A stretch of 64,000 bases of DNA from Notospermus geniculatus (lineage: Eukaryota > Nemertea > Pilidiophora > Heteronemertea > Lineidae), in the NCBI GenBank assembly GCA_002633025.1, contig NMRB01001973.1, forward strand, positions 52,948-116,947, written 5' to 3'. The notes below the pieces were generated by a model. The model was not told the origin of the DNA, did no database searches, and worked only from the letters and a program-made list of their open reading frames with translations. The position numbers were made by a program, and so were the translations under genes. Of this stretch, positions 31,458 to 41,780 are shown in pieces. The first letter of the stretch is position 1. Each line of letters begins with the position of its first letter.

Positions 31458-31688
31458 TTATTGACAAATTGGTAAGTTAACCTTCAGTAAATTGGCAGAA
31501 TATACCCACACCGCTTTCTTGTTTGTGGTTATATAATATGTTCCGAAGGTTTTATACTTTGGGCCTAACTGAAGGTGGGGTGATTGGTGATAAAATTTAT
31601 TTATGTATCCAGCAAATGAGTATGGGTATACCTTCATTTTTATTCTATCAGTATCAGAACAGCTGTCCGTCATCATAAGGACCACCAT
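31458..31688 (-). CDS. doubtful 76-aa frame in terminase intron
   Basis: The frame begins at ATG 31688 and ends 34 bp before the UL91-like start. Composition is ordinary (KMKVYPYSFAGYINKFYHQS region) and no motif or promoter box is visible. It may be a real short viral gene or chance. Confidence 0.2.
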   Translation of the reverse strand: MVVLMMTDSCSDTDRIKMKVYPYSFAGYINKFYHQSPHLQLGPKYKTFGTYYITTNKKAVWVYSANLLKVNLPICQ

Positions 31689-32162
31689 CAGAACCGAATG
31701 TTCTTCACCATCAACAACACATTATCCACCCTCAAAATGAACCCCATTATTCAAAGAGTTGAGATGACCCCAAAACTAAAACTTGATGAAACACACGTTG
31801 AGTGAGTTGACAAATTATTTATGGTCTAGGTTTTTCCAACTACCCTGGATACATGTTACTACCATACTTTCGTGCGAAAAATCATTCCCCTTTGTTGTCA
31901 TAGAAGAAAAGTTATTTGGTACCACAAAGCCCCACCCCAGTAAATGTTTATCACGTGGCTTTAGATTCAATTAATGGTATGTGATAAAGTTTGGAAACAA
32001 ACAGAAAACTTTGATGAGATAACATGACAATACGATCAATCACCTTGATTTATGTTGGTGTTTTTACTAATTTCACCAATGTTACCAACGCTCTCTGATT
32101 ATCTCCAAGGTTTATCACACACCTCCAAGTAAATAAGGCGGCTGTACAAAATGAATACTTAC

Positions 32163-33053
32163 ATGCCTTGATTGTGTGCAAATGAAATCCAGTTGGCTTG
32201 ACCGAATATGCCCGTTTTCAACTTCGTGGTCGTATCTAATTGACTTTTCGTTCCTCAAAACAACATCTTCCGTGCAAAGCGATACATATTCTGAGCACTC
32301 ATCGTAAATTGCTTTGATTAAATGTTTGCGATGGGCCATATACGCAATTTTTATTCCGGGTACCGAAAGCAACGCACTTATTAGGATTAAAACCGAAACC
32401 AATGTTTTCCCGTGCCGCCTAGGAACCGTAAAAGCAGCAATGACATTTGTAAATTCTCTTAATTGAGTGATCGAATTTAGTTCAAATAGATATTTTAACA
32501 CGATTTTGATCTCGTGTATATAATTTTTGCATAAATTCATTGCCGTGAATGCTATACAATGCATAATCAGCGCTTTTTGGAAAGGTTCGAGAAGACATGG
32601 TAAGTTTTTTATATTTTTCAACAAGAATTGTAAGATTGAGAACCATTTTAGAATATAATGGACATTTTTTTCCCTTAAAAACTGTTCCAGGGAATGTTTA
32701 AAGATAACTCCATTTTTCTTTTCTACATATGCATCGTTATCAAAACTAAGTGTGCCTCCTTCCTTACAAATAACATCATGAATAAACGGTTTCTCTTGCA
32801 AAGGATTTTGTGTTTTAGGACATAAGAAATATTTTATCATTCTGGAATACATTAGAACAACATATTCCACCACCCAATATTCGAAAATATTATCCCTTAA
32901 ATATGTTTTAAACAAAACATCATTCTTGATGAAAATGCTATCGTACTTTTCTTGCAACGTATTGGAATAGCCAGAATATTTAGGTAAATTAATGACACAC
33001 TGACGTTGATCAACTGCTTTGTCATCTGCGTTTTTTTTAAAAATCCGCAACAT
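32163..33053 (-). CDS. UL15/UL89-like: large terminase subunit, exon 1 (Walker A ATPase)
   Basis: Exon 1 contributes 297 codons. The frame is open to 33083, but a TATTTAA box occupies 33090-33084, so ATG 33053 (MLRIFKKN), 30 bp after the box, is the likelier start. Near residue 210 the phrase TVPRRHGKT is the Walker A loop typical of herpesvirus terminases. KIAYMAHRKH and a Cys-containing end (DFICTQSRH) follow, as in the family. The exon ends exactly at CAT followed by GTAAGT, a perfect donor in phase 0. The ATPase powers DNA translocation through the portal. The exon shows no break. Confidence 0.88.
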
Positions 33054-33083
33054 CAATAAATATATAATATAAATATATATCAT

Positions 33084-33090
33084 TTAAATA
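33084..33090 (-). promoter_or_regulatory. TATTTAA late-type box of the terminase gene
   Basis: TATTTAA on the minus strand directly precedes the first in-frame ATG and lies 30 bp before the ATG at 33053. The latter spacing equals that of the other boxes in this block, which decides the start. Confidence 0.6.
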
Positions 33091-33186
33091 CTTTGGAGAC
33101 TTTCACCAATCACCGAATACTTGCTAGTCCAATTGAAAATAGAACAGACGTCAAGGCCTTCTGCAGACCCATAGCACCTCCACGCC

Positions 33187-33416
33187 TGCACTCTCTTAGC
33201 CGAAAAGGTTCGCTGGTGCCACACTAGGAGAACCCTCTGACGGGCTGTTTAACAACCTTTAGAGGTTCTATATGGAACCTTCCCCCAGGAAAGGGTTCTA
33301 ACTGTAACTTTCATGGGTTCTTTGGTGATATTTCGGATTCTTTACAGAAGGTTACCTTGGGGTTCCTCTGGTGAGGCACAAAGAACCCCTAAAGAACCTT
33401 TTTGGCTAAGAGTGTA
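33187..33416. mobile_element. MITE with CACTCTTAGCCAAAAAGGTT-type termini
   Basis: The left end has CACTCTCTTAGCCGAAAAGG and the right end AACCTTTTTGGCTAAGAGTG. The interior is full of GGTTCT and AGAACC words that pair. It lies just upstream of terminase exon 1. Confidence 0.7.
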
Positions 33417-34703
33417 TCATGTCACTCGGGGTAATTTTTACTGTCAACTTGGCTGAAAATTGGAATTACATATCAGAAAGTCACCAGTGTGTATCAGTCG
33501 CACCTGTTTCACCAGCGAATGCAACCTAACTGGGGTTAAGTATATTTTCGTTGGCCGAAAACCGTTACTTAACGATACTAATATCAAACTACGATCGTGT
33601 TGACCACTTCTCTGTTTTCTTACTCTTATTGAAGACGAAGGGAATATGATCATAATTGTATGTTACAGGCTTTCGGTTACACAGAACAGAAGAAAAAAGA
33701 AGGGCCTAGTAACTGACGTGTGGAAATAATTTGAAAAAGATGTGAACTCCCTTTCACATGCTTTCACATCGTTTAGAATCACATAGCTATTCATGTTGTC
33801 CAAACCTCGCCACGCCCTAGCCCCATCACACCCGTTTAGGCCTACCCTAGGTCAGGTCATGTCATGTTTAACACAGGGTGTATTAAAAATAACATGAGGA
33901 TAGTGGCTTACTGTTAATAGCATATGAGCAAACTCCAAAAAGCAACCCACCCTGATCCCAGTGCATACACACACAGATCTTGGCATCCATTCCCTCCCCC
34001 ATGCAGACCCCCTGCTACACTGACCCCCTTTTTGTCTGAACCCATGTTCATGTACACCTGCTGGTACAGGTGAAAATATTAATGAAAAAAAAACAAACGA
34101 GAAATTTCAAAAATTGTCAGAAATTCGACATTCATGATTGTACTAAAGTCTAACAGTCCTTCACATGCGTATACTTAGTATTCCAAACAGACTATGGTGA
34201 CAGTCTGAGGTGAGACCCGGAAACTTCAACTCCCAAAGTACGTGGCAAAAATTCATCCAAAGTTCAAGATATTTTGGTCACTGACATATAAAACTGCCAA
34301 GAAACAGATGCTGTCAAGTAAAATTAGTTACGGACACTTGGAATGTAACCAAACGCTCTTTGAAGATAGACTGATGTGAGGAAACAGTTGTCAATTTGTC
34401 ACCTACTGTACATTTCTGTGGTGGTCCCCACTTTTTCAACATGAAAAGTACGTGGACAAAACTGTCCTATTTGAAATCTGTTTTCACTGAACTTGAAGAG
34501 AATAAGATGCTGCATCATATTCTGAATAGTGCAAAATGATCACTTTCACCCTTTAGATGTTATGGCTGATTAAAGATACACAAATGGGGTTTTCTGGTAG
34601 CAAATGCACTACCTGTTTGTACAGCAGTTGCGCTGTTCACTTTACATGACCTAAATGCACACCGACTTTCTGATATGTAGGAATGAGTACGACCGTTGGA
34701 GAT
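33417..34703. other. noncoding host-like spacer between viral gene islands
   Basis: No coding frame is supported. AGGCCTA-type words (33838) and general composition match the host flanks. It separates the terminase cluster from the protease cluster. Confidence 0.5.
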
Positions 34704-34710
34704 TATTTAA
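34704..34710 (+). promoter_or_regulatory. TATTTAA late-type box of the 270-aa gene
   Basis: GATTATTTAACTATACC includes TATTTAA ending 28 bp before ATG 34739. Confidence 0.6.
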
Positions 34711-34738
34711 CTATACCGTGTGATTTCGTGTAACAAAA

Positions 34739-35551
34739 ATGATGCCAGACCAATGTAAATGTGGTTTAGAGTTGCTTAAATTGGATATGTACTCCCCAGA
34801 AATGTTGAATATTTATAAACTGTATTATGTGCATAACTGTGAAGAAATTGCGTCTAAAACGAATATTGTAACGGGTGCTTTAAGTGAAAATAATGTATGT
34901 GATAGCAACAAAGACTACTTGTTTAACATGACGGTTTTAGATAAAAAATTCCCCGGGGAGGACACCGCGTGTTCTGTGTGTGAACAAATTTCCTCCACCT
35001 TGTCAATTATCACAAAAACCCAACAACTATTTTATGAATTATTGTGTATGCAAGCTAAAACTTATCCGTTAACGTACAACGGCATAATGCTCATAACTTG
35101 CAAATTTATTACATTATTGATGGACATACACAATCACCATTGGAATGATGATATTTTGCATCATTTCATTAAAAACATACCAATATGTCATATATTTTAT
35201 CATTTTTTCATCAATCAGTGTTTCTTGGAGGATTCCCGCACCCACATACATAAAATATGGGTCAGTAAAATTGTTAAAACATTGCATGGTATTTTCCAAA
35301 GCTCTACCAATCGCTGTAGTTCCAGTAAAAATACCAACACGTTTTGGCAACTCTTGGCAACAGACAAATTAATTCCATCAAACGTACACATAAATGGCAT
35401 TCATGATTCAACCGACGATAAATGCAGGTCAGACGACGCCCAAATACCCGAATACACATATGGAACATCGCATGACTTACTAGATTTGATTCAGAATGGA
35501 TTATTTTCAAAAACTTGCTTACATTTAGGTATCGAAAATATACTTTGTTAA
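34739..35551 (+). CDS. herpesvirus-like block: 270-aa Cys/His-rich protein
   Basis: The intact frame starts at ATG 34739. It has a CKCGLELLKLD start, a CSVCEQIS pair near residue 78, LLCMQAKTYP and a run of His-containing helices (DIHNHHWNDDILHHFIKN). The CxxC pairs suggest zinc binding. Among conserved herpesvirus proteins the packaging factor UL32/UL52/ORF68 has such Cys motifs, but it is longer and the match is only impressionistic. Its 3' end overlaps the protease gene on the other strand by 27 bp, a compact viral-type arrangement. A TATTTAA box stands at promoter distance. Confidence 0.5.
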   Translation: MMPDQCKCGLELLKLDMYSPEMLNIYKLYYVHNCEEIASKTNIVTGALSENNVCDSNKDYLFNMTVLDKKFPGEDTACSVCEQISSTLSIITKTQQLFYELLCMQAKTYPLTYNGIMLITCKFITLLMDIHNHHWNDDILHHFIKNIPICHIFYHFFINQCFLEDSRTHIHKIWVSKIVKTLHGIFQSSTNRCSSSKNTNTFWQLLATDKLIPSNVHINGIHDSTDDKCRSDDAQIPEYTYGTSHDLLDLIQNGLFSKTCLHLGIENILC

Positions 35552-36760
35552 CTCCTGTTTCAAAGGAATATTGTTTATTTTGTCACGTTTGTCAGCTGAG
35601 CATTTAAGGACGGCTTGGTCCTGAATTATTTTGTCATCCGATTTCGCATCTAAATTACCATCATTGGACGTGTTTTTGTCTTTTTGTGTAAGTATTTGTG
35701 AAATTTTTGAATTCATTTCTGCTAATACTTCGTTTTTTATGTTCTTTTTTAAAGATGCCAAATCATCGTTTTCTAAGTGTTTCATCACGGGGGTGTCAAC
35801 TGTACCAAAGGACTTTGTAATTTTGGGACGTTTTCGCCGGGTGGTGTAACCATATTCATCATCGTCGCTATCGATGTCATGTGATCGTTTATTTGAATGG
35901 CATAAGGCACAATTTCCCTTCGGTTTTTCGCTTTTATAATTGGTGGTAATATCGTCACGAGTTGGATTGTTGACCAGCTTAACAAGATCAGAAAGATTGA
36001 TTAAGACTTGGTTTTCCCCCATAGAATTGTTGCTAATTGGCCTATTCATATATTTTGGGTATGATGCATAAATAAATTCCGTATTCAGTCCTATAATTTC
36101 ACAATCTTTAAATAATTTTCCAAATCGGTTGGTTATCTGACGAGACGAAATGACATCATTCCAAATTTTTTCGATGAAATTGCTCCCTAATCTTTTCGAC
36201 GATTCAGTCACTGATGCATCGTTTCTGCTAATATTTTCGATTTCATGACGATTGCATGTAATATTAAAAGTATGTAATAGGTGTACGGGGTTAATATGGT
36301 TATATGTTACGACGGTACCATCTCTTTTCCCGAGACCGACTAGACTCACGTGCTTGATAAAGTTATCTGTATTGAAATGTGCGTCAGATCCAAGAGAAAA
36401 TTCGGGAAATATAACCTGGAAATATTTCTCTATGGATGCGTCACTGCCGCTTTCAAAATCGTAGGCGAGACACAATCGTTGGAAAGTATTTATGAGTGTC
36501 CTGTTGGTAATCTTTGCAATGCAAAATAACCCAATATCTTTCACGTACTTGAAAAATATACACTGGCCAATAATTAAATTTTCGTTATGTTGAATATTCA
36601 AATTTATCGAGGTGTCATAATTATACATACGTTCCAGTTTGTATAAATTTGTTTCAGACAAATGAATGTCCCAGCTGCGCGAACGTTTAAGCCCTTTCCT
36701 GCGCAAAAAATTTTCTAACAAATAAACGTATCCACCTACGTACATTATGTCAAAGGACAT
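35525..36760 (-). CDS. UL26/UL80-like: capsid maturation protease and scaffold (assemblin type)
   Basis: The intact 411-residue frame opens with YVGGYVYL, the typical N-terminal strand of assemblins. His58 in NLNIQHNENLIIGQ, Ser139 in KHVSLVGLGKRDGT and a second His in the segment 155-163 reproduce the order and spacing of the Ser-His-His triad. A candidate release site FIYA/S (Ala232-Ser233) would free a protease of about 232 residues, the usual size. The C-terminal half is hydrophilic with a CALCHSNKRSH Cys/His cluster (284-294), a KRPK nuclear-signal-like patch and a predicted coiled coil near 330-358. This fits a scaffold. A possible maturation cleavage lies near LKCSA, leaving a tail of about 20 residues. 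In known viruses it shapes and then clears the procapsid. Confidence 0.82.
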   Translation of the reverse strand: MSFDIMYVGGYVYLLENFLRRKGLKRSRSWDIHLSETNLYKLERMYNYDTSINLNIQHNENLIIGQCIFFKYVKDIGLFCIAKITNRTLINTFQRLCLAYDFESGSDASIEKYFQVIFPEFSLGSDAHFNTDNFIKHVSLVGLGKRDGTVVTYNHINPVHLLHTFNITCNRHEIENISRNDASVTESSKRLGSNFIEKIWNDVISSRQITNRFGKLFKDCEIIGLNTEFIYASYPKYMNRPISNNSMGENQVLINLSDLVKLVNNPTRDDITTNYKSEKPKGNCALCHSNKRSHDIDSDDDEYGYTTRRKRPKITKSFGTVDTPVMKHLENDDLASLKKNIKNEVLAEMNSKISQILTQKDKNTSNDGNLDAKSDDKIIQDQAVLKCSADKRDKINNIPLKQELTKYIFDT

Positions 36761-36787
36761 TTTCTTTCTGTACGGTGTAATAAATTG

Positions 36788-36794
36788 TTAAATA
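36788..36794 (-). promoter_or_regulatory. TATTTAA late-type box of the protease/scaffold gene
   Basis: On the minus strand TATTTAA ends 27 bp before ATG 36760. Confidence 0.6.
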
Positions 36795-36799
36795 ATTTC

Positions 36800-39460
36800 T
36801 TGTTGTGACTGATGAGCCCTGTATCACTTGTAGTGCATACCAGAACGGTCGTCATAACTCATTGGGGATGTCAAATGACATCAAGGCCCAGACCACCGTT
36901 GTAAAGGTGGTATAAAAAAATTCAGGATATTTGGTGATAGAGCCTAACCCTCAATATTACAGGGTATCAAGACAACCCCCGTATTCAAGTGTTCAACTAC
37001 ACCACCGCAGTGAATCACAGATAAATTTGTGCTACGACACTACCTTCTTTCATTCTCATTCTGCACGATGAAGAGAAATCACCCTCCATCTTTCCAACGC
37101 TGTGGGAGGTGGCAAACGTCAAAGACCACAACAACATGTGGCATTGGTGGTGAGGATTGTGAAGACGTCCACTGGGATACCAATTTCAGCGGTTCAGCGT
37201 TTTTGAACTGCCGGATCTCGGACCTCTACACCGCGAGATTGACGAGACGCAAAGACGACTCACAATGGCGAAAGACCATCGACAGGAAGAGGCAGTAAAG
37301 GGACTGGGACGACATCTAAAGCCCGTCTCCACTATAAAATAACACGCATCACTGACAACATCCATGAATAGGTGGCTTCATATCTAGTGACAAACAAACA
37401 TGAATTCACCCTAGAAATACCCTTCAGGAACACCGCAGGGACACCCAAGAAAACACCACACAGGATGACACTAGGGTGTTTCTTGGGGGCTTCCAATGGT
37501 GTCCCAATGGTAACTCAGCAGTGTCCTAATGGGTAAAATGAAACAGTCCCACCTCACAGACTCAGAGGTGTCCTAGTGAGGGATCCATGTGTGGTGGGAT
37601 ATTATACGGTGTCCGTTTGTGGTGGGACATATGGACTAATGGAGTGTTCGAAGGATTGAGGGAATACGTGCCCTTTGTGGAAATATTCTTCCCCTTCCGG
37701 GGACACTAAGGAGAGTACCCCTTGTACCTCATAAAAATGCTTGAAACAGTGAAGTTGTCAAGACTTGTAAAGTTTTTGACACGAGAAGAGACTGCTCTGG
37801 AAGTGTATGTTTTACGTTTTAACATTAATTTGGTTTTTAGTCAAAATTATTAGCACCATATTCTCGCTCAAAATTGCAGATCAATTGTAACCAACATCAG
37901 AAATGATTAAGTGTCTATAGGGGCCAGAATCTTATAGAATTACAAAGCAGAATATTCAAGTCCAGGATTTTTTATCAATTGAGAAAGTTTTTTATAAGGC
38001 TTTTTCATTCTCACCTTCTGGATTATGATATCTTATGATTATCTTTTATTAAAACGTTATTAAACCAGCGAGAAAATATGTTTTCATATAACTTGGGAAC
38101 ATTGAGTGCGTTCATAGTTTTCACACAGTTTGCAACTAAGGAAGCTATCCTGAAGTTGTACATTAGTGTCCTGTGGTACAGTCAGTGGAGTTCTGTGGTG
38201 GTCTCAGGTGTCCTGTGGTGGCCCATTACATCCACTATTGGATACCCCTGAACACCCTTGACACCACTTATTCTACCACAGCACACCCCTAAATCACCAT
38301 AGAGCACCATTGGTACACCACATAAACACCCTAAAACACCTTTGAACACCTTTCATCCACTTCAGACACATTTTTAGTAGGTAACAGATGACCTTTGACA
38401 CCACGTTTCGGTCCAATTCGATTTGACACGTTTGGGAGAATAAATAATTACTTCGGCCTCTCCAAAAATAGAAAAGTAAAACCTAGCGCATGCCTATTCG
38501 ACAGGGTGCCCAAAAATTGAACTGCCATATTTCTGGCTATTCTACGATGCGGCTGTGTATTTGGGACACCCTGTATCGGGTCTACATGTGATGGAAAATA
38601 AAATCACCATAAAGTACGTCCACCAGTGAAGTCCTTTATGCTCGTGTCACACTGTCCCGAAGTTGACATCCGATGGCCATACGAATTAATGGAAACTTTT
38701 GGAAATCTTACTGACAAGTGCCAGCCTGAAGAAGACCCCGGTTGGGATCGAAAATTTGCAAGATTCTGGAAGTTGACTTCGGGGCCATCTTCACGCAAAA
38801 TTCAAAATTCCATATTCATGTGGCCATCGGATGTCTATGCCACAAGTAGTATTCAAACGAATGTCAGTATGTAGAATCATAATAAAGGGCTGGGAGGACT
38901 GGTCGAATTACAGATCGGCTACCATAGGCCTACGTTAAGCCTAACATTATATTTATATGATTTTTTTGCTGTGGGTGTTAGGTGACAGTTTTCACTGGGA
39001 TGTAAGAAGGGTGATTTTTAGCCCTACTGCAAAAAATATAAGCTCCTGATTTCCATATGCACAACATTGATCACAAAGTAAAGTACCTCACTTCAGGTCA
39101 CAAGCCAAGCAGGCTGAATTGTTCCCAGACCACCAGATACCCACAGTGTATACATGAATCCTAATCCTACCAGAAACGCAAGTGTGACTGGGATCAATGT
39201 CCTAGGAATGAAAGTCCGCCAAACAATAGCCCGGTATTGTAAGGTTATATTCGAATGTTCATGGTCTCTCTAGCCATATATTCTAATCCCTCGCTCAACA
39301 ATAAGACCGGACTTCGATTCCAGGGGACTTTGATACCTGTCACATCGGTCTGAGAAGTTATATCAGACCTACCCCATTTCACATGAACAATGGACGATGT
39401 GCCCACTGGTACACATTAAGTAAACTGGAGGAGGCAATTCCTTATTTTATAAGGAAGGGT
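36800..39460. other. noncoding host-like DNA rich in GTGTCC/CACC words
   Basis: The stretches 37400-37700 and 38150-38380 are rich in related short words (GGTGTCCTAGTG, GTGTCCTGTGGTGG, AACACCC), suggesting diverged simple or tandem repeats. The frame at 37029-37298 has no recognised domain. CGACAGGGTGCCCAAAAATTGAACTGCC near 38500 followed by GGGACACCCTGTAT at 38563 is inverted-repeat-like and may be a remnant end of the mariner element below. Confidence 0.4.
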
Positions 39461-39462
39461 GT

Positions 39463-39672
39463 GTGGCTGCCACAGTCACCGGATTTGAAACTTCAATGAA
39501 GGGCAGCACCTATCCTCTTGAAGCACATGGTTGGATTCTGGCTGCGGTACAGTCACCGGACATGAAACTTATGGATTACACCATGTGGAACAGTCTCTCG
39601 GAAAAGGTTTACGAAGGGCGAACGGAACCATTCACTGAAAATGAACTGAGGGAGAGAATTCGGGAGACATGA
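39463..39672 (+). pseudogene. mariner-like transposase C-terminal fragment
   Basis: The frame contains AAVQSPDMKLMDYTMWNSLS and then EKVYEGRTEPFTENELRERI. These match the last catalytic motif and following helix of mariner transposases (SPDL-x-P-x-D-x-x-W type) with a degraded middle. The rest of the gene is not recoverable. Confidence 0.6.
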
Positions 39673-40156
39673 GCAGAATGAGGCTTAGAAGAAATAAGAA
39701 ATTTGATTTCCGGGTGGAAAAAAGCATTCTTTGATCAAGACGGGACATATTGTCCATTATTCATGTGAACTGCGGTAGGTCTGACGATGTAACTTCTCAG
39801 ACCTGCATTTCTGGTCTTGACCGAATATTTTCAACATGGAGTTGTCAGATGTCCCTATCTTATCTGTAAAGTTCCAACGTACAACAGTTTTTGACTTATT
39901 CTGTTTAAAAAGTGTTACCTTTTTTCTGACCAACCCGATATGGGTGTACGTAAAAACTCCTGAACATAATTTTTTTCCGGATGATGCTGGTTGACAATCA
40001 GCAGTATAATTCACCATGACATCATGATACCACATGGCCAATTGCAATCACACTTCAGTGATAAAGACTAATTAGTTTCAGACACCATTACTCAGAAAAA
40101 CTACTGAGACTAATTTGTTTCCACTTGGTGTTGGGGCAAAGATTTTAACTCATTCA

Positions 40157-40915
40157 GGAAGGTTTCGCAATTCTGACGAAAAGCGAAGTACGAAATACGA
40201 AATTGGACTTCACTTCCATGACGTAATGAATTTCAGGAGATGGTTGCGCAAATATTGCCTAGTGCAAGAAGAAGGTAGTCTGTAGTTTCCGGAAAGCTGG
40301 AAACCTGGAAAGTATGTTGGAAGTTGGAAAGGGTGGGGAATCCCAAAGGTTCAGTATAAAATCTGGATTATCCCGATGGAACGATCCTTGTTGTGTTCGA
40401 AGTTTGTTGTTGTGATGTCTCCTAAACGACACGAATACGCGCTTTTGATCGAGAAAAATACCCAAAAAAATACGTCGAAGTTTGTATGGATGTTCCTCCA
40501 TGGAAGTAAATTGTACCTGGAAGTAAATTGTACATGCACTCATTTTAGACCCCCTTTGGGACCACGAATCGGCTTCGAGTCCACTCCTGCCGTCTATAGT
40601 ATAAAGTAATCTTGGTTTCATCTGAAAGGCGAACCAACAAAATTGTAGGTGGACCGCAAGAAGACACTTTCGCGTATTGTTAATGACTAAACTATGAGTG
40701 TCAAGCTAATTTATTTGTCCAGATCATACTGCTGTGATGTAAGAATGTGGGACATTCCGTTTTGTGGGGTAAGCTTTTTTCTACAATTTGGCACTTTCTG
40801 GTACTTTCCAGGTTTCCAGCTTTCCGGAAACTACAGACTACCGTGCAAGAAACCGATATTACATTTCGTATAATTTCGTACTTCGTTTTTCGTCAGATTT
40901 GCGAAACCTCCCTAT
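40157..40915. mobile_element. outer MITE with GAAGGTTTCGCAA-type termini, split by another element
   Basis: The left arm (AAGGTTTCGCAATTCTGACG, then AAAAGCGAAGTACGAAAT) is inverted at 40861-40912 (CGTACTTCGTTTTTCGTCAG, TTGCGAAACCTCCC). The element at 40274-40842 sits inside. Confidence 0.65.
40274..40842. mobile_element. non-autonomous element, GGTAGTCTGTAGTTTCC termini, second copy
   Basis: The ends GGTAGTCTGTAGTTTCCGGA and TCCGGAAACTACAGACTACC are exact inverses. GTGCAAGAA flanks it on the right (40843-40851) and, three bases away, on the left (40262-40270 then GAA). This is consistent with a 9-bp duplication altered by a GAA triplet. Sub-terminal GGAAAGCTGG motifs match 4134-4780. Confidence 0.75.
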
Positions 40916-41593
40916 TAGCTAACCCGGATACTGCACGCATGTTCGGAGGTGATTGGGTCAAGTGGGAGAGCTGGGAAAATATCCTTTGATCACATCTGCA
41001 TGTGCCTGGTGACCGTTTTGTTGAAGTCTGGCATGGTAACAATTATTTCCAAGTGTGAGAAAATTTGTCTCCGACCATATTTCTTATGACCTCTTGTTTA
41101 GACGTCATAAATAATTCCCGACACACACTCCTACTGAGTGTGTGCAAAAGCACGAGTAAAAAATGAAATAACGAGTCTTTGAAGTTCGAATCCTCCATTG
41201 TCTGATCACCTTGAATGCATCTTCCCACTGAAGGATTATGAAAAATGGAAGGTTTTTCGGGAGACACTCGATATTTATCAGGGCTTTCATTAACTTTTTC
41301 CCTACCTGTGTCATAGCTTCCACAATTTTTTTACGGAAGTCAATTTGAGAAGATGTTGGGGTCTTCAGACTTCCAGCAATTCATTTTTGGGGTTACGACT
41401 TCTTGTTACGCTTTTACTGGGGTCAATCCCAAGGGCGTTGATGTACACTGGTCTGGGGAGGTGCACATTTTTGTGACAATTGAACTCCCTTGCAACGGAT
41501 GCCTGAAATTACAAAGTATGCTGAACAGTAACAAAGGTGTATTCCAATGGGGGTCCGGGGAGATCTCCCCAAAAAATTTCGGAAATTTAGATA

Positions 41594-41780
41594 GGTAGTC
41601 TGTAGTTTTCGGAATGCTGGAAAGCTGGAGACCTGGAAATATGGAAAGTACCGGAAAGTATGGAAAGTTTATTAAATCCATTAATTGATCACTTTTTGTC
41701 ATTTTTTTGTGCTGTATATAAAGCTGGTGATCACTCACTTTCAACCAAACCCCAAATCCTAACCCCATCTGCCCGATTCA
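41594..41780. mobile_element. truncated third copy of the GGTAGTCTGTAG element
   Basis: This is the reverse complement of about 4600-4780 with few differences, including AAGCTGGTGATCACTCACTT. The distal end is missing. Confidence 0.7.

Larger units (their letters stand above)
27090..32162 (-). other. terminase intron (5073 bp) containing other viral genes and a host repeat
   Basis: The intron starts GTAAGT (32162-32157) and ends TTTTCCAG (27090 side). Large introns that contain other genes are a hallmark of the herpesvirus terminase gene. This one holds a 71-aa, a 184-aa and a 465-aa frame on the same strand, a 186-aa frame on the opposite strand, a weak 76-aa frame, and a SINE-like host repeat at 27868-28321. 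A poly-G run is at 27546-27560. Confidence 0.85.
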
